From NCBI GenBank assembly GCA_036702855.1, contig DATNQF010000081.1:1-26151 (forward strand): a stretch of DNA of 26,151 bases, written 5' to 3'. Below are positions 15,863 to 24,296 of the stretch, piece by piece (the stretch's first letter is position 1; the number at the start of each line of letters is the position of its first letter). A program made the position numbers and the translations under genes. The DNA comes from JACVSF01 sp036702855. Its GTDB lineage: Bacteria > Cyanobacteriota > Cyanobacteriia > Phormidesmidales > Phormidesmidaceae. The notes under the pieces were generated by a model that made no database searches, was not told the DNA's origin, and saw nothing but the letters and a program-made list of their open reading frames with translations.

Positions 15863-17248
15863 TCAAAATTTCCCCTCCCACGACAGGGTTTGCTCTGCCG
15901 AGTTGGAGCCTAAGGACCGCACTGCCTTCAACTCAATTCGAGCTAAGGTGCCACTGCGAAAAACACCTTGGCTGATGGGCAGCCGTCCGATGGCTAGAAC
16001 AAAGCGATCGCCGTCGCGGGTTACTAAGTCGTCTGCGATCCAGTCATCGTAACGAACAGTGTATCGGGGGTTGCGATCGCTCCCAGGATCATCGGCAGTG
16101 GTTCTCAGGGTAAGCCGGAATCGAGTTGTGAGGAAAGCGGATTCGCGTCCCAAATCAACAATACTCATCGTTAGATCCCGGCTCCGTCCTTGCGTGGTGC
16201 CCCAAGCCAAACGGGTTGCGTCACTGGCCCGCACAGCGCCTGTCACCGTAAAGGTCGTGAGCCCATCGGTGCGAGAAGGCTCGCCCGCAATCCAAACATC
16301 GCTGGGAAAGGCTAGTCCTAACTCCCCTGCTTCGTTGATTTCAGCCGTAACGCCTGTTCCAGCAAATGAGGTCACAGGTCGAGGGGCCTGCCAAACGATC
16401 TGGGCTTTTCCTTCAACCCGGCCTCGATACGCTAGATAACTGTCTGCTACCTGGGAACCAGGCGCAAGCAAGGCAGCAGCTCCTGTTCTGGCATCCCACA
16501 AGTTTTTAGAAAGGGTAACAGGCTGATTGAGCAGATTTTCCAGCGCTAGGGTTAGCGAAGGGGCTTCTGGAGGAAGGGGATTTAGCTGATTTACCAGGCG
16601 TATCTGCCCTGGTTGTCCATCCTGGCCGTTCTGCCCATAGCCACCATTGCTACCATATTGGCCATCGCGGCAGACGTAGCGGTCGTCCCGACAGCTATAT
16701 CCAGGGGTGCCGGGGGTACCTGTGCAGGTGCGCAAAGTCCATTCGGTGCGATCGCATCTACAGCCCGCAGCCCCTTGACCGCCCGTTCCGCCTCGTCCGC
16801 TGCGACCGCCTCGTGCATCAACGGCCACTTGCCGCAGGGCCGCTGGGTCAGTGTAATAAACCGTCAGAGATCCCCCGTTGCCACCATTGCCACCCCGACC
16901 ACCCTCACCGCCTTCACCGCCGTCTGCGGCTTGTAGGTCATACGCTACATCTCGCGGTTGTGCCCTGCACTGAGGTCGGCCTCCCGCTTCCCCCGCTTCC
17001 CCATCTCCGCCATCTTCCCCTGCTAAGTTTAGGTTTAGGGAAGTGCCGCTAGCCGTTACTGTCTGGCTATTGCCGGATCGCCCATCGCGTCCGTTGCGTC
17101 CATCACGTCCATCACTGCCGTCCGTACCAAACTCCCTCAGTTCGGCAGCCCAAGCCTGCAACTGGCAGCCTTGGCCTCGAATGATAGGAACGCTGCCCAG
17201 ACCCGCGACCGTCAGGGTTGCCAGCATCAGCCAGAGGGATCGTTTCAT
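15863..17248 (-). CDS. Secreted Gly-rich, collagen-like cyanobacterial protein
   Basis: A 461-aa exported protein. A signal peptide spans about residues 1-33 (MKRSLWLMLATLTVAGLG, then a polar region). Collagen-like GxD/GxN triplets follow at about 43-60 (GTDGSDGRDGRNGRDGRSG), and again as DGGEGGEGGRGGNGGNGG and GQYGSNGGYGQNGQDGQPG. Between them are Cys-rich pieces (CRCDRTEW, CTGTPGTPGYSC) likely to form disulfides. Residues about 230-461 are a beta-rich domain without Gly repeats, ending SAEQTLSWEGKF. I recognise the layout as a recurring cyanobacterial family of unknown function. Start: ATG 17248 gives the signal peptide at its N-terminus; a run upstream to 17317 is in frame. Confidence 0.75.
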   Translation of the reverse strand: MKRSLWLMLATLTVAGLGSVPIIRGQGCQLQAWAAELREFGTDGSDGRDGRNGRDGRSGNSQTVTASGTSLNLNLAGEDGGDGEAGEAGGRPQCRAQPRDVAYDLQAADGGEGGEGGRGGNGGNGGSLTVYYTDPAALRQVAVDARGGRSGRGGTGGQGAAGCRCDRTEWTLRTCTGTPGTPGYSCRDDRYVCRDGQYGSNGGYGQNGQDGQPGQIRLVNQLNPLPPEAPSLTLALENLLNQPVTLSKNLWDARTGAAALLAPGSQVADSYLAYRGRVEGKAQIVWQAPRPVTSFAGTGVTAEINEAGELGLAFPSDVWIAGEPSRTDGLTTFTVTGAVRASDATRLAWGTTQGRSRDLTMSIVDLGRESAFLTTRFRLTLRTTADDPGSDRNPRYTVRYDDWIADDLVTRDGDRFVLAIGRLPISQGVFRSGTLARIELKAVRSLGSNSAEQTLSWEGKF

Positions 17249-17587
17249 AGGTGGCATTTGATAGGTTGAGAGAAGAGAAATTGATCTGCGCTCACAGCAG
17301 GTCAAAGATGGTGGCAACGAGAACAGCTAATCGATCTCAGCTCGCCTCAGTCCTTCAATAGGAGGACTTCACGCAGCTCCGGTAGTTTCTAGAGGCTGAG
17401 CCATTGTCCCTCTAGGGAAGTAAATGAAGCCTCTTGAAACTTCTAAATCCCTCGCTTTGCAGGAAACTTGCTAAAAAATACTGTATGTGGCCGCGCTAAT
17501 ACAAGAATCTAGCCTATCCTGAATGCTTTGCATGTTGACGAAGCCTATCTGAGAACCTGTCAAGCACATCAGCCCGGACTTGACGCT

Positions 17588-17989
17588 ATGAGTGAAACGA
17601 CAGGAGGACGGAGTTTGACCGACAACCAAGACCCCAAAATTGTCCATCTCAACATCCTGGACACTGATTACGCCAAGATTGCTGCCGGGGAAGCTATCCC
17701 TGAAGAGAAAAAGCAGCGGCTGGCTCCAGAAGCCTACAACTTTGAGAAGTTGGGCAAGCAGATCGCCCGCTATCGCTATGCTGACCTCGATCAACAGGGC
17801 CTAGACGATATTCTGTGCAGCATTGGCATGACCGCCGACTTGTTTACACTGGCTGATCTAGAAGATATCAACGAGCGTTTGCGCCGAACCGGGCAGTTTT
17901 ATCTGACTGAGGGAGAACGGCAGCAGGTCATTAACTGGCTACAAGACGAATTGGGGATTGATCTGACTCAGCCTGAGTACGATTGCTAA
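17588..17989 (+). CDS. Small acidic hypothetical protein, about 124-133 aa
   Basis: A soluble, acidic protein. Conserved-looking segments are KIVHLNILDTDYAKIAAGE and the C-terminal helices LADLEDINERLRRTGQFYL and RQQVINWLQDELGIDLTQ. No motif is recognised. ATG 17588 is the first ATG, but a TTG at 17615 has a strong AGGAGG (17602-17607) at 7 nt and gives a product starting MTDNQDPKIVHLN; this is probably the true start. Upstream TTGCAG, 16 nt, TACTGT (17456-17483) might be its promoter. Cyanobacteria-specific by impression only. Confidence 0.6.
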   Translation: MSETTGGRSLTDNQDPKIVHLNILDTDYAKIAAGEAIPEEKKQRLAPEAYNFEKLGKQIARYRYADLDQQGLDDILCSIGMTADLFTLADLEDINERLRRTGQFYLTEGERQQVINWLQDELGIDLTQPEYDC

Positions 17990-18131
17990 GTCGGAAGCTA
18001 CCAATGTTAATGGAAATTTATCTTTCCGATAGGAAGGTTTAAAGAGGGGGCTTGAGTGCGAGACTAGGGTCAGAGCAAGTTTGCCTTGTCTCTAATGCTC
18101 AGCATTTAATGTTTTTCTTTAGGAAATGTCT

Positions 18132-19625
18132 ATGCCTGCTGCACCCTCTCTAGCAAGTGGTATCCCTGCGTTACATCAGGGCCTGCCTATGCTGTCGGGC
18201 TGGGAAGCTGAGATTGAGGCGGCGTTGAGCCATGACAGGGCCATTTTTCTGCCCCGCACGAACCTAAAACTGCGAGATATTTCAGCTGGGTTTGCGATCG
18301 CACTCCACATGCACCAGCCCACCATTCCAGCAGGCAGCCAGGGGGAATTGATCAACCACCTGCAATACATGTTTGAGCATCCCTACCAAGGGGACAACCA
18401 CAACGCAGGACCGTTTGCCTATTGCTATGCCCGGCTAGGGGATTTTATTCCTGAGCTGGTTGAGCAGGGTTGCAATCCTCGCGTGATGCTTGACTATTCA
18501 GGCACCTTGCTGTGGGGGCTACAGCAAATGGGGCGGCAAGATGTTTTGGCCAAGCTACGCCGCATTACCTCTGAGCCAACCTATCAGCCCTACGTTGAAT
18601 GGATGGGAACTTTTTGGGGGCATGCTGTCGTGCCCTCGACCCCCATTCCCGATCTCAAGCTACATATTCGCGCCTGGCAGCACCAGTTCGCAGCACTCTT
18701 TGGCTTAGATGCGCTGGCTCGGGTGCGAGGATTTTCGCCCCCAGAAATGCATCTGCCCAATCATCCTGACGTGCTCTACGCTTTTATCAAGGCTTTGCAG
18801 GAGTGTGGCTACCGTTGGCTCTTGGTCCAAGAACACACCGTTGAGTCTTTGACCGGAGAGGCCATTCAGGCTCCCCATCTGCCGCACCGACTGATCGCCC
18901 GCAACTCTCAGGGCGAAATGCTAGAAATGACCGCCCTGATCAAGACTCAGGGATCGGATACGAAGTTAGTGGGCCAGATGCAGCCCTTTGCAGAGGCCAA
19001 AACCTTGGGCAAAGTGACTTTAGGTCAAGCTTCTGTGCCGCCGCTTGTCACCCAAATCAGCGATGGGGAAAACGGCGGTGTGATGATGAACGAATTTCCA
19101 AGTGCTTTCAAGCGAGCCTGGCATGAGATGCGTCAGCATGGCAGTGGTCGAGTTGGCACAGTGGGGCTAAACGGAACTGAGTACTTAGAACTGTTAGAAG
19201 CAGAAGGTTGTAAGGCTGAAGACTTTCCTCAGTGTCAGGCCAAAGGGCAGCATCGGCTTTGGCAGCAGTTGGGACAGGAGAGAGGCTCCGATGCTGTGGA
19301 AGCTGCGATCGCAATTCTGAAGCAGCAAGACGGCTCCTTCCACATGGAGGGGGGGTCTTGGACTAACGATCGGAGTTGGGTGGATGGATACGACAATGTT
19401 CTAGGGCCAATGGAGAGGCTCAGCGCCCAGTTCCACCAAACCCTGCAGCGGGCTAAGCCTTTGGGCAATGAACCGCTAGAGCGCCAATACCGCTATACCA
19501 ACGCCTTGATGCATAATCTCCTGTTACAAACCAGTTGTTTTCGATACTGGGGACAGGGTGCCTGGACGGAATATGCCCAGGAGATCTATCGTCGCGGTGA
19601 AGCGATTCTGAAGCACGACTTCTAG
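18132..19625 (+). CDS. Glycoside hydrolase family 57 protein
   Basis: A 497-aa (beta/alpha)7-barrel protein of the GH57 group, which includes alpha-amylases, amylopullulanases and branching enzymes. Motif 1 is HMHQPTIP (about 59-66). Motif 3 is GFSPPEMHLP with the nucleophile Glu at about 205. Motif 4 is ISDGENGG with the acid/base Asp at about 311. A WVDGYDN-containing segment precedes a helical C-terminus. The exact substrate is unclear; related cyanobacterial members are annotated as glycoside hydrolases without assigned activity. ATG 18132 is chosen because AGGA (18121-18124) stands 7 nt before it; the ATG at 18126 is only 1 nt from it. No signal peptide, so it is cytoplasmic. Confidence 0.88.
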   Translation: MPAAPSLASGIPALHQGLPMLSGWEAEIEAALSHDRAIFLPRTNLKLRDISAGFAIALHMHQPTIPAGSQGELINHLQYMFEHPYQGDNHNAGPFAYCYARLGDFIPELVEQGCNPRVMLDYSGTLLWGLQQMGRQDVLAKLRRITSEPTYQPYVEWMGTFWGHAVVPSTPIPDLKLHIRAWQHQFAALFGLDALARVRGFSPPEMHLPNHPDVLYAFIKALQECGYRWLLVQEHTVESLTGEAIQAPHLPHRLIARNSQGEMLEMTALIKTQGSDTKLVGQMQPFAEAKTLGKVTLGQASVPPLVTQISDGENGGVMMNEFPSAFKRAWHEMRQHGSGRVGTVGLNGTEYLELLEAEGCKAEDFPQCQAKGQHRLWQQLGQERGSDAVEAAIAILKQQDGSFHMEGGSWTNDRSWVDGYDNVLGPMERLSAQFHQTLQRAKPLGNEPLERQYRYTNALMHNLLLQTSCFRYWGQGAWTEYAQEIYRRGEAILKHDF

Positions 19626-19633
19626 AGCCGTTT

Positions 19634-20020
19634 CTAGTATTGAGTCGAGTTTTGAGTCCGAGATGGTAACGCAGTCGGACTTTGAGCTAGTGTCTTCAGA
19701 GCCATCTCAACAAATCGAGAAGCCACTTCCAGTGACTCAGTGTGGGCTGCAAATACCACGGCAACGCTTTCGGCCCCAGTGCCATAGCAAAGAATGCGAA
19801 ACGTCCCGTCCTCAAAGTAACCTGTGCGATCAATTTCCCCCTGGTCCGACTCCACCCCCAATCCCTCAATAAAGATTTCTGCGCGGGACAAGCAACCCTG
19901 AAGATTGGTTTCTAGAAGCAGGTCGCCGCTGGCAACATGAGGTCTTGCGGCAGCAGGCAAACTCACGGATGCAAGCAAGGTACTCAACAGTCCGATTGAG
20001 AAAACGCGATTTAAGTCCAT
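19634..20020 (-). CDS. Exported hypothetical protein, 128 aa
   Basis: Signal peptide at residues 1-26 (MDLNRVFSIGLLSTLLASVSLPAAA then R), with an AxA-type cleavage site. The mature part has two Cys (GCLSRAEIF and ILCYGTGAES) that could form a disulfide, and a beta-rich layout. The tail is Ser/Thr-rich. ATG 20020 puts the signal peptide at the start; an upstream TTG at 20044 adds eight residues. No ribosome site is visible. It converges with the GH57 gene. Family not recognised. Confidence 0.65.
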   Translation of the reverse strand: MDLNRVFSIGLLSTLLASVSLPAAARPHVASGDLLLETNLQGCLSRAEIFIEGLGVESDQGEIDRTGYFEDGTFRILCYGTGAESVAVVFAAHTESLEVASRFVEMALKTLAQSPTALPSRTQNSTQY

Positions 20021-20252
20021 ACAGATATTTGTTGGATAAACCAAGAGGGCAAGAATCAGCCTTGATGCTGTTGAAGCAGGGTTTGGAGCAGAGGTATCTG
20101 CTGGGACGGACTTTCAGGATCGCTATCAGGATTCAAAAAGTGAAAGGCTGTAATGAGGATACGCACTCAAGCTAAGGTAATCCGGACAAGCCTTGTTTAG
20201 GAATTTAAAGGCGTCTTTGTCCAAATCTAAATCTATAAAGTGAGGGTGATGC

Positions 20253-20349
20253 CACTGTCCCCACCCCACAGTGATTGGGGTAGTCTAGAGCCAGGGCAAC
20301 TATGAAAATAGGAGCTAGTTAAAAATAAGAACTAGCTGCCCAATCTAGA
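20253..20349 (+). promoter_or_regulatory. Structured leader of the 23-aa microprotein (possible pseudoknot plus long hairpin)
   Basis: CACTGT/ACAGTG (20253-20273) encloses the loop CCCCACCCC, which can pair with GGGG at 20277-20280, an H-type pseudoknot layout. Next, AGCTAGTT/AACTAGCT (20313-20337, 8 bp perfect, loop of 9) lies inside GGGC/GCCC and an outer TCTAGA/TCTAGA (20284-20349). TATAAA at 20234-20239 is a possible -10. The hairpin ends 7 nt before the ribosome site at 20357. The other bases between 20021 and 20253 show nothing I can name. Confidence 0.5.
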
Positions 20350-20370
20350 GTTGTATGGAGGGCGCAGTCT

Positions 20371-20442
20371 ATGGATCTAGCAATTGCTGCTTTAGTCTTT
20401 GGAACAGTATTCTATCTATTTACCAAAGACGTTTTTAAGTAA
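20371..20442 (+). CDS. 23-aa single-span membrane microprotein
   Basis: The ATG at 20371 follows GGAGGG (20357-20362) at 8 nt. The 23 residues begin MDLAIAALVFGTVFYLF and end TKDVFK: an acidic start, one hydrophobic helix and a charged tail, with the acidic end first. The form is like the tiny subunits of photosynthetic or NDH-1 complexes (PetN, PsaM, NdhQ classes), but I cannot match it to any. An intrinsic terminator lies 105 nt downstream and a structured leader upstream, so it appears to be a single-gene transcript with a compact coding part. Confidence 0.6.
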   Translation: MDLAIAALVFGTVFYLFTKDVFK

Positions 20443-20547
20443 AAATTAGCCTTATTTCCCATTTTCTGGGCTTGCTCTAGCGGGAAGAGGCAAACTCTAA
20501 TAGAAGCGAATTCCTTCTCACTTCACCTGAAATTCGTCAAATACATC

Positions 20548-20577
20548 ATTAGCCTAATCAAAGGCTAATTCTTTTTG
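20548..20577 (+). terminator. Intrinsic terminator after the microprotein
   Basis: ATTAGCC (20548-20554) and GGCTAAT (20563-20569) form a perfect 7-bp stem with an 8-nt loop, followed by TCTTTTT. A second 8-bp stem, TGAAGATG/CATCTTCA (20578-20604), stands directly behind it and ends near ACTTTTA, possibly a back-up. Confidence 0.75.
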
Positions 20578-20751
20578 TGAAGATGTGGCCCAGCTGCATC
20601 TTCACCACTTTTATAGGCTTATCCAAGCGGCTTAAAAAGCCTACAGATCACTCAATTCTATTTCTGGGTCTGCCGCCTAAAGTGCAGTTGCCATCTCTTC
20701 TGGAGCAATTACACTTTCGCTAAGTGCAGTGGAACTTAACGGGCCATTGAC

Positions 20752-21204
20752 TTAGGCGGATGGAGCCGATTCACCTTCAACCCCAAAGAAGTCAATTCGG
20801 TAATCAGTGATTTTAAGCCCTGTTTGCGCCTCTACCTGTTTAATTAGGTCTTGGGGCAACTCTACATGGATATCGATGATGCGTTGCGAACTTAGGCAAT
20901 TTACATGACTGTGAGAATCACTGATATGACCATAGAGACGCCCATCTGAGCGCTCTACGCACTCAATTACACCCTGTTCTGAAAGGGCTTCTAAGTTTTG
21001 GTACACGGAGGTATGACCGATATCACGTCCCTGCCGGTTCAGTCGGTCATAGATCTCACGGGCTGAGAGGTGTTCCTGTTCTTGCCAGAGCAACTCTAAA
21101 ATATAGCGGCGCTGACGGCTGAGACGCATGCCCAGGGTCTGGCACCGCTCAATGGCATCATCCAGAGAACGGATAGGCTTCGAAACAATAGCCTTGTCTT
21201 GCAT
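20752..21204 (-). CDS. Fur-family transcriptional regulator (PerR-like)
   Basis: A 150-aa metal-responsive repressor. The winged-helix domain has the recognition helix HTSVYQNLEALSEQGVI (64-80). The metal-site region reads SDSHSHVNC (95-103), followed by a dimerisation domain with DIHVELP. The usual CxxC pair is reduced to Cys103 with Ser at 106, and the C-terminal CxxC is absent, so the structural zinc site is lost. Sequence flavour is closest to cyanobacterial PerR/FurC rather than iron Fur. ATG 21204 has GGAG 9 nt upstream; a 24-residue in-frame extension to 21276 starts with TTG and lacks a site. Confidence 0.88.
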   Translation of the reverse strand: MQDKAIVSKPIRSLDDAIERCQTLGMRLSRQRRYILELLWQEQEHLSAREIYDRLNRQGRDIGHTSVYQNLEALSEQGVIECVERSDGRLYGHISDSHSHVNCLSSQRIIDIHVELPQDLIKQVEAQTGLKITDYRIDFFGVEGESAPSA

Positions 21205-21436
21205 AGTCTCACACTCCGGGCAGTGGAAAGATTGGGCGGATAGGTCTTCCTGGCCCAAGCTCCGATGTGTTATCAAAATATCAGAGCTTGCGGTTCAGTG
21301 AAGCGGATAGGCAAAGAAACAGCAGCTTTATTCTTACAAAGACCCAAGAAAGACCAGATCCCAAAGTGCTGTTTAGTTGTGCGGTTTGAATTAAACCATA
21401 CTCAGTACAACTTTAGCTTGGAATTCCCCAAGGTGT

Positions 21437-23074
21437 CTATAACTGGGGAGGCGTGACAGGTATCTCTTCCATGGAATGTGTTGGCGTGTAAACGTGGGTT
21501 TCGGGTGTGGCACCGGGAATAACTACGGGGGCTGTTGTAGGTTTATCCCTAGTCGATTCACCCTCAGTAGGCTCATCAAATGAGAGTGGTTTCTCCGCCA
21601 AGGTTGTGGGGATAGGCATTTCTGGATTTGAATCCGGCGATTTAGCTTCAGGCTGAGCCTCTACTGTGAGATTTTGCGCTCCCTCCTTTGCTGCTTCAGG
21701 GGCTACAGAGCCGACCAGTTCTTCGGCTGAGTTGGCTGAAGGTGACTGAGGGGGAAGACCCAAGGGGCTAACCCCCGGCAGAGGAACTGTAGGTTGACTT
21801 GGAGCGGAATCGAGTCCGGGGGCGATGCTTGGGTCGAGGGGCAATGTTGCAGCGAAGTCAGCCACTGGTGTGGAGGCCGAGGGGGTGTCTCCCAGTGTCT
21901 CGGTCACAGGTTGCGTGGCCTGAGTGCCGGTAGGCTGGGACGGAAGAATGGCAGCAGCGACTATTTTGGAGAAGTGATCTGGCTTTTGAGTTTGGTAATG
22001 CTCCAGCGCTCGTGCGATCGCATGCATGCGTCGCTCCTGATCCTGGCTGATACTGTGCACAGTGTTGCCCAAACCAGGGGCATTCCACCGCTGAGTATCT
22101 GGATCTAGAAAGGCTCGGGTTCTAGCCCAGACAATTGCTTCCTTGCCAGTCATGCCCAGTTTGTGGGCCTCGAATAGCCGATCAATGTAGCTGCCTTTTC
22201 CCAAAGCGGCCAAGGGAGCCTGATTCGCTAGATCAATGCCATTTAGCGTTTCTTCCAGGGAAAGCTCTAGCCCGTAGTCCTGTGCTTTCTGCCGAATGAC
22301 TCTGCTTTGGGCCTGTAACCGCTTTAGCTGCCGCTCGTCTGCCTCTTCCGGGCTGGCTGCACCATGCTGGTAGGAGAAGGTGCCCAAATTCCAAACGCCA
22401 TTGCCTGGGTCAACATGGCCATAAAAAGCATCGGTGCGCTGTCCTTGAGCGGTGCGAGTTCCCTCGGCACTACCAACCGCTCTAGCTACTAAGGAGTCAG
22501 ATCCACCTTCAAAAAGGGTGGCAAAGGAGGTTGATTTGGCGGGAGTTGCCTCAGGGGCAGCAGATTTAACTGCTGCAATGGCTAATTCTGCTGCACTTGG
22601 TCCGAGATCAAAGGTCAGTGCGATCTCATCAGGTTTACCTGAAGAAACTGCTGCTGTTACCGGGGTAGGTGGATCTGGGGTTCCAACGGGGGATGGCGCG
22701 GGGGCCGGAAGGGAACCCGGATTGATGGCAACCTTCGGTGGCTCTGAAAGGGACGGTGGTGGGGGAAGTAATGCGTCGGTTGAAGCAGCCTGCTCAGCCA
22801 TAGCCAGCGATTCTGTCCCGTCGTAAATGCCTTTAGGCATGGAACCTGGAGTGGCATTGCTGGGTGGGTTGGCTGCTGCAATCGGTACAGGGAGTGGCTG
22901 ACTTGAACTATCTGGGGTCGTCTCAGGGGGAGCTACTGGCGGGGAAGGCTGGGGCGTTGGCAGTTGAACCTTTGGCAGATCAAAGGAGAGCGCAATTTCT
23001 TCTGCCTGAACCGCTGACTGGCTCAGTACATTACAGAGAACACCGACGGCAAGCAGCAGGAAAGACAGTTTCAT
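21437..23074 (-). CDS. Exported Pro-rich protein, 545 aa, with EIAL-FDL repeats
   Basis: Signal peptide at 1-24 (MKLSFLLLAVGVLCNVLSQS, then AVQA). Two copies of a short motif, EEIALSFDLP (25-34) and DEIALTFDLG (149-158), are separated by Pro/Ala/Ser-rich low complexity. A globular domain spans about 200-360, with DAFYGHVDPGNGVWNLGTFS, long charged helices and HKLGMTGKEAIVWARTRAFL. The remainder is Pro/Ser-rich. A periplasmic or cell-surface role is likely. No enzyme motif is recognised. ATG 23074 gives a clean signal peptide; in-frame codons upstream to 23104 do not. Confidence 0.65.
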   Translation of the reverse strand: MKLSFLLLAVGVLCNVLSQSAVQAEEIALSFDLPKVQLPTPQPSPPVAPPETTPDSSSQPLPVPIAAANPPSNATPGSMPKGIYDGTESLAMAEQAASTDALLPPPPSLSEPPKVAINPGSLPAPAPSPVGTPDPPTPVTAAVSSGKPDEIALTFDLGPSAAELAIAAVKSAAPEATPAKSTSFATLFEGGSDSLVARAVGSAEGTRTAQGQRTDAFYGHVDPGNGVWNLGTFSYQHGAASPEEADERQLKRLQAQSRVIRQKAQDYGLELSLEETLNGIDLANQAPLAALGKGSYIDRLFEAHKLGMTGKEAIVWARTRAFLDPDTQRWNAPGLGNTVHSISQDQERRMHAIARALEHYQTQKPDHFSKIVAAAILPSQPTGTQATQPVTETLGDTPSASTPVADFAATLPLDPSIAPGLDSAPSQPTVPLPGVSPLGLPPQSPSANSAEELVGSVAPEAAKEGAQNLTVEAQPEAKSPDSNPEMPIPTTLAEKPLSFDEPTEGESTRDKPTTAPVVIPGATPETHVYTPTHSMEEIPVTPPQL

Positions 23075-23177
23075 GGCACTAGGGGCAGCAGTCGCAACAA
23101 TCAAACAGGTGTGGCTTGGTGCTTGAGTAGGAAGCGTTTCTAAGGCGGAAAGGGCGTAAGACTGAGCGATTTGGCCG

Positions 23178-23720
23178 CTAGCGGTCTGTTAGGGCACGTT
23201 CAAGGACACTACGAGAAGGCTCGACAAAGGCCCAGGAACCGTCGGGCTGGCGGCGCAGCGTAGCAAAATGGACATATTCGCCTGAACCGATGACCTCGCC
23301 TGAACTAACTGGGCCAAGCTGCAAACGGCGTAAGCCGCAGAAGCGAAACAGGTAAGCCGGAATCTCAGGGGTTGAAAAATAAATGCAACGAACGCCCGAG
23401 GCTGCTAGTTCGACCTCTCCCATAAAGGGGGCTCGCAGGGCATTGCCTTTCAATGCAATAGACACATCCCCCAAGCTGGCTGCAACTTGGTGGCCTTCGA
23501 TTTCATCTCCGGGTTTGAGTTCCCAGGTTTGTTGCAGCATGATCTCGCGGGGGACTGGACTGGGCTTAGGGCTGCAAGCGGATAGCAGGATAATTAGGCT
23601 AAAGCCAATTACCAGCCCAATCCCCCTGCAGCAGTCGAATGGGTCATACTGCGGGCAATCTGATGGCTTATCCAGGAGAGGACAAGCGCAGAATTGGGGA
23701 AGCCACCGTTGCACCCTCAT
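23178..23720 (-). CDS. Lipoprotein-like protein with M23-like beta fold, 180 aa
   Basis: The ATG at 23720 abuts the stop of the upstream gene, giving direct coupling. After about 33 polar residues comes a hydrophobic helix, GLVIGFSLIILLSAC, with a lipobox LSAC, so Cys49 may be lipidated; the long leader before it is unusual. The mature part (ELKPGDEIEGHQVAASLGDVS, FMGEV, GEVIGSGEYVHFA, LRRQPDGSWAFVEPS) recalls the beta-roll of peptidase M23 domains but lacks the HxxxD/HxH zinc residues, so it would be inactive. Possibly an envelope scaffold. Family assignment is by resemblance only. Confidence 0.6.
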   Translation of the reverse strand: MRVQRWLPQFCACPLLDKPSDCPQYDPFDCCRGIGLVIGFSLIILLSACSPKPSPVPREIMLQQTWELKPGDEIEGHQVAASLGDVSIALKGNALRAPFMGEVELAASGVRCIYFSTPEIPAYLFRFCGLRRLQLGPVSSGEVIGSGEYVHFATLRRQPDGSWAFVEPSRSVLERALTDR

Positions 23721-24140
23721 TTAACGCTGCTCGAAGTTGAACCGATATCCTGCGTATTCGTCGTTCTCATAGAGAAGAACGAGTTGAGTTTTGGGATCAA
23801 ACGCCAGAGGATAAGCTTCTCGCTCAGCGGCTACACCCGAGCGCACATTCAGCACAGGCAAGCGGCAGTAGGGTTCAGCCACTACCTGTCGTACCCGCTC
23901 CTTAGTGTCTCGTTCGGGAATGACCAGCAGTTGAGCAAGCTGTTCTCGGCTTAAGCGGGCTTCGGGTTGCACAATGGTCTCACAAGCCTCAGCCCGGTTG
24001 CTTTTAGTGGGCGTGAGCAGACCACGTGCCTCCTGAGAATTAAACATTAGCCCTAGAACAGCAAAGACTACCCCCCCAGCTATCAACGGCTTGATCGAGG
24101 GTTGGGGGGAATTGGGGATGGGATGACGAACGGAAACCAT
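23721..24140 (-). CDS. Membrane-anchored hypothetical protein, 139 aa
   Basis: AAGGAG stands 8 nt before the ATG. One N-terminal anchor (PLIAGGVVFAVLGLMF, residues 18-33) precedes an exported domain with two Cys (EACETIV and EPYCRLPV) and a C-terminal QLVLLYENDEYAGYRFNF. Its stop touches the ATG of the lipoprotein-like gene, so the two probably act together at the envelope. Function unknown. Confidence 0.7.
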   Translation of the reverse strand: MVSVRHPIPNSPQPSIKPLIAGGVVFAVLGLMFNSQEARGLLTPTKSNRAEACETIVQPEARLSREQLAQLLVIPERDTKERVRQVVAEPYCRLPVLNVRSGVAAEREAYPLAFDPKTQLVLLYENDEYAGYRFNFEQR

Positions 24141-24296
24141 AGGCCTCTCTCCTTCCAGGTGGAAATGGGGTGGGTAGGGGTGGAACTACAGATGCAAGGC
24201 AGTTCCAAATCAATCCAAAAACTGAATTCGAAAACTCAATACTTCAAAAACTCACTAGAGTCTGGAGACTCGTAGTTTGGTAGGCGGCTAAAGCGA

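Noticed and set aside
17361..17366. AGGAGG between the collagen-like gene and 17588
   Set aside because: No start codon at usable distance on the plus strand.
17389..17415. CTAGAGG/CCTCTAG stem-loop as a terminator
   Set aside because: No U-run on either side and both neighbouring genes point away from it.
21205..21276. N-terminal extension of the Fur-family protein containing CPEC
   Set aside because: It begins with TTG without a ribosome site, while ATG 21204 has GGAG; the CxxC is probably accidental.
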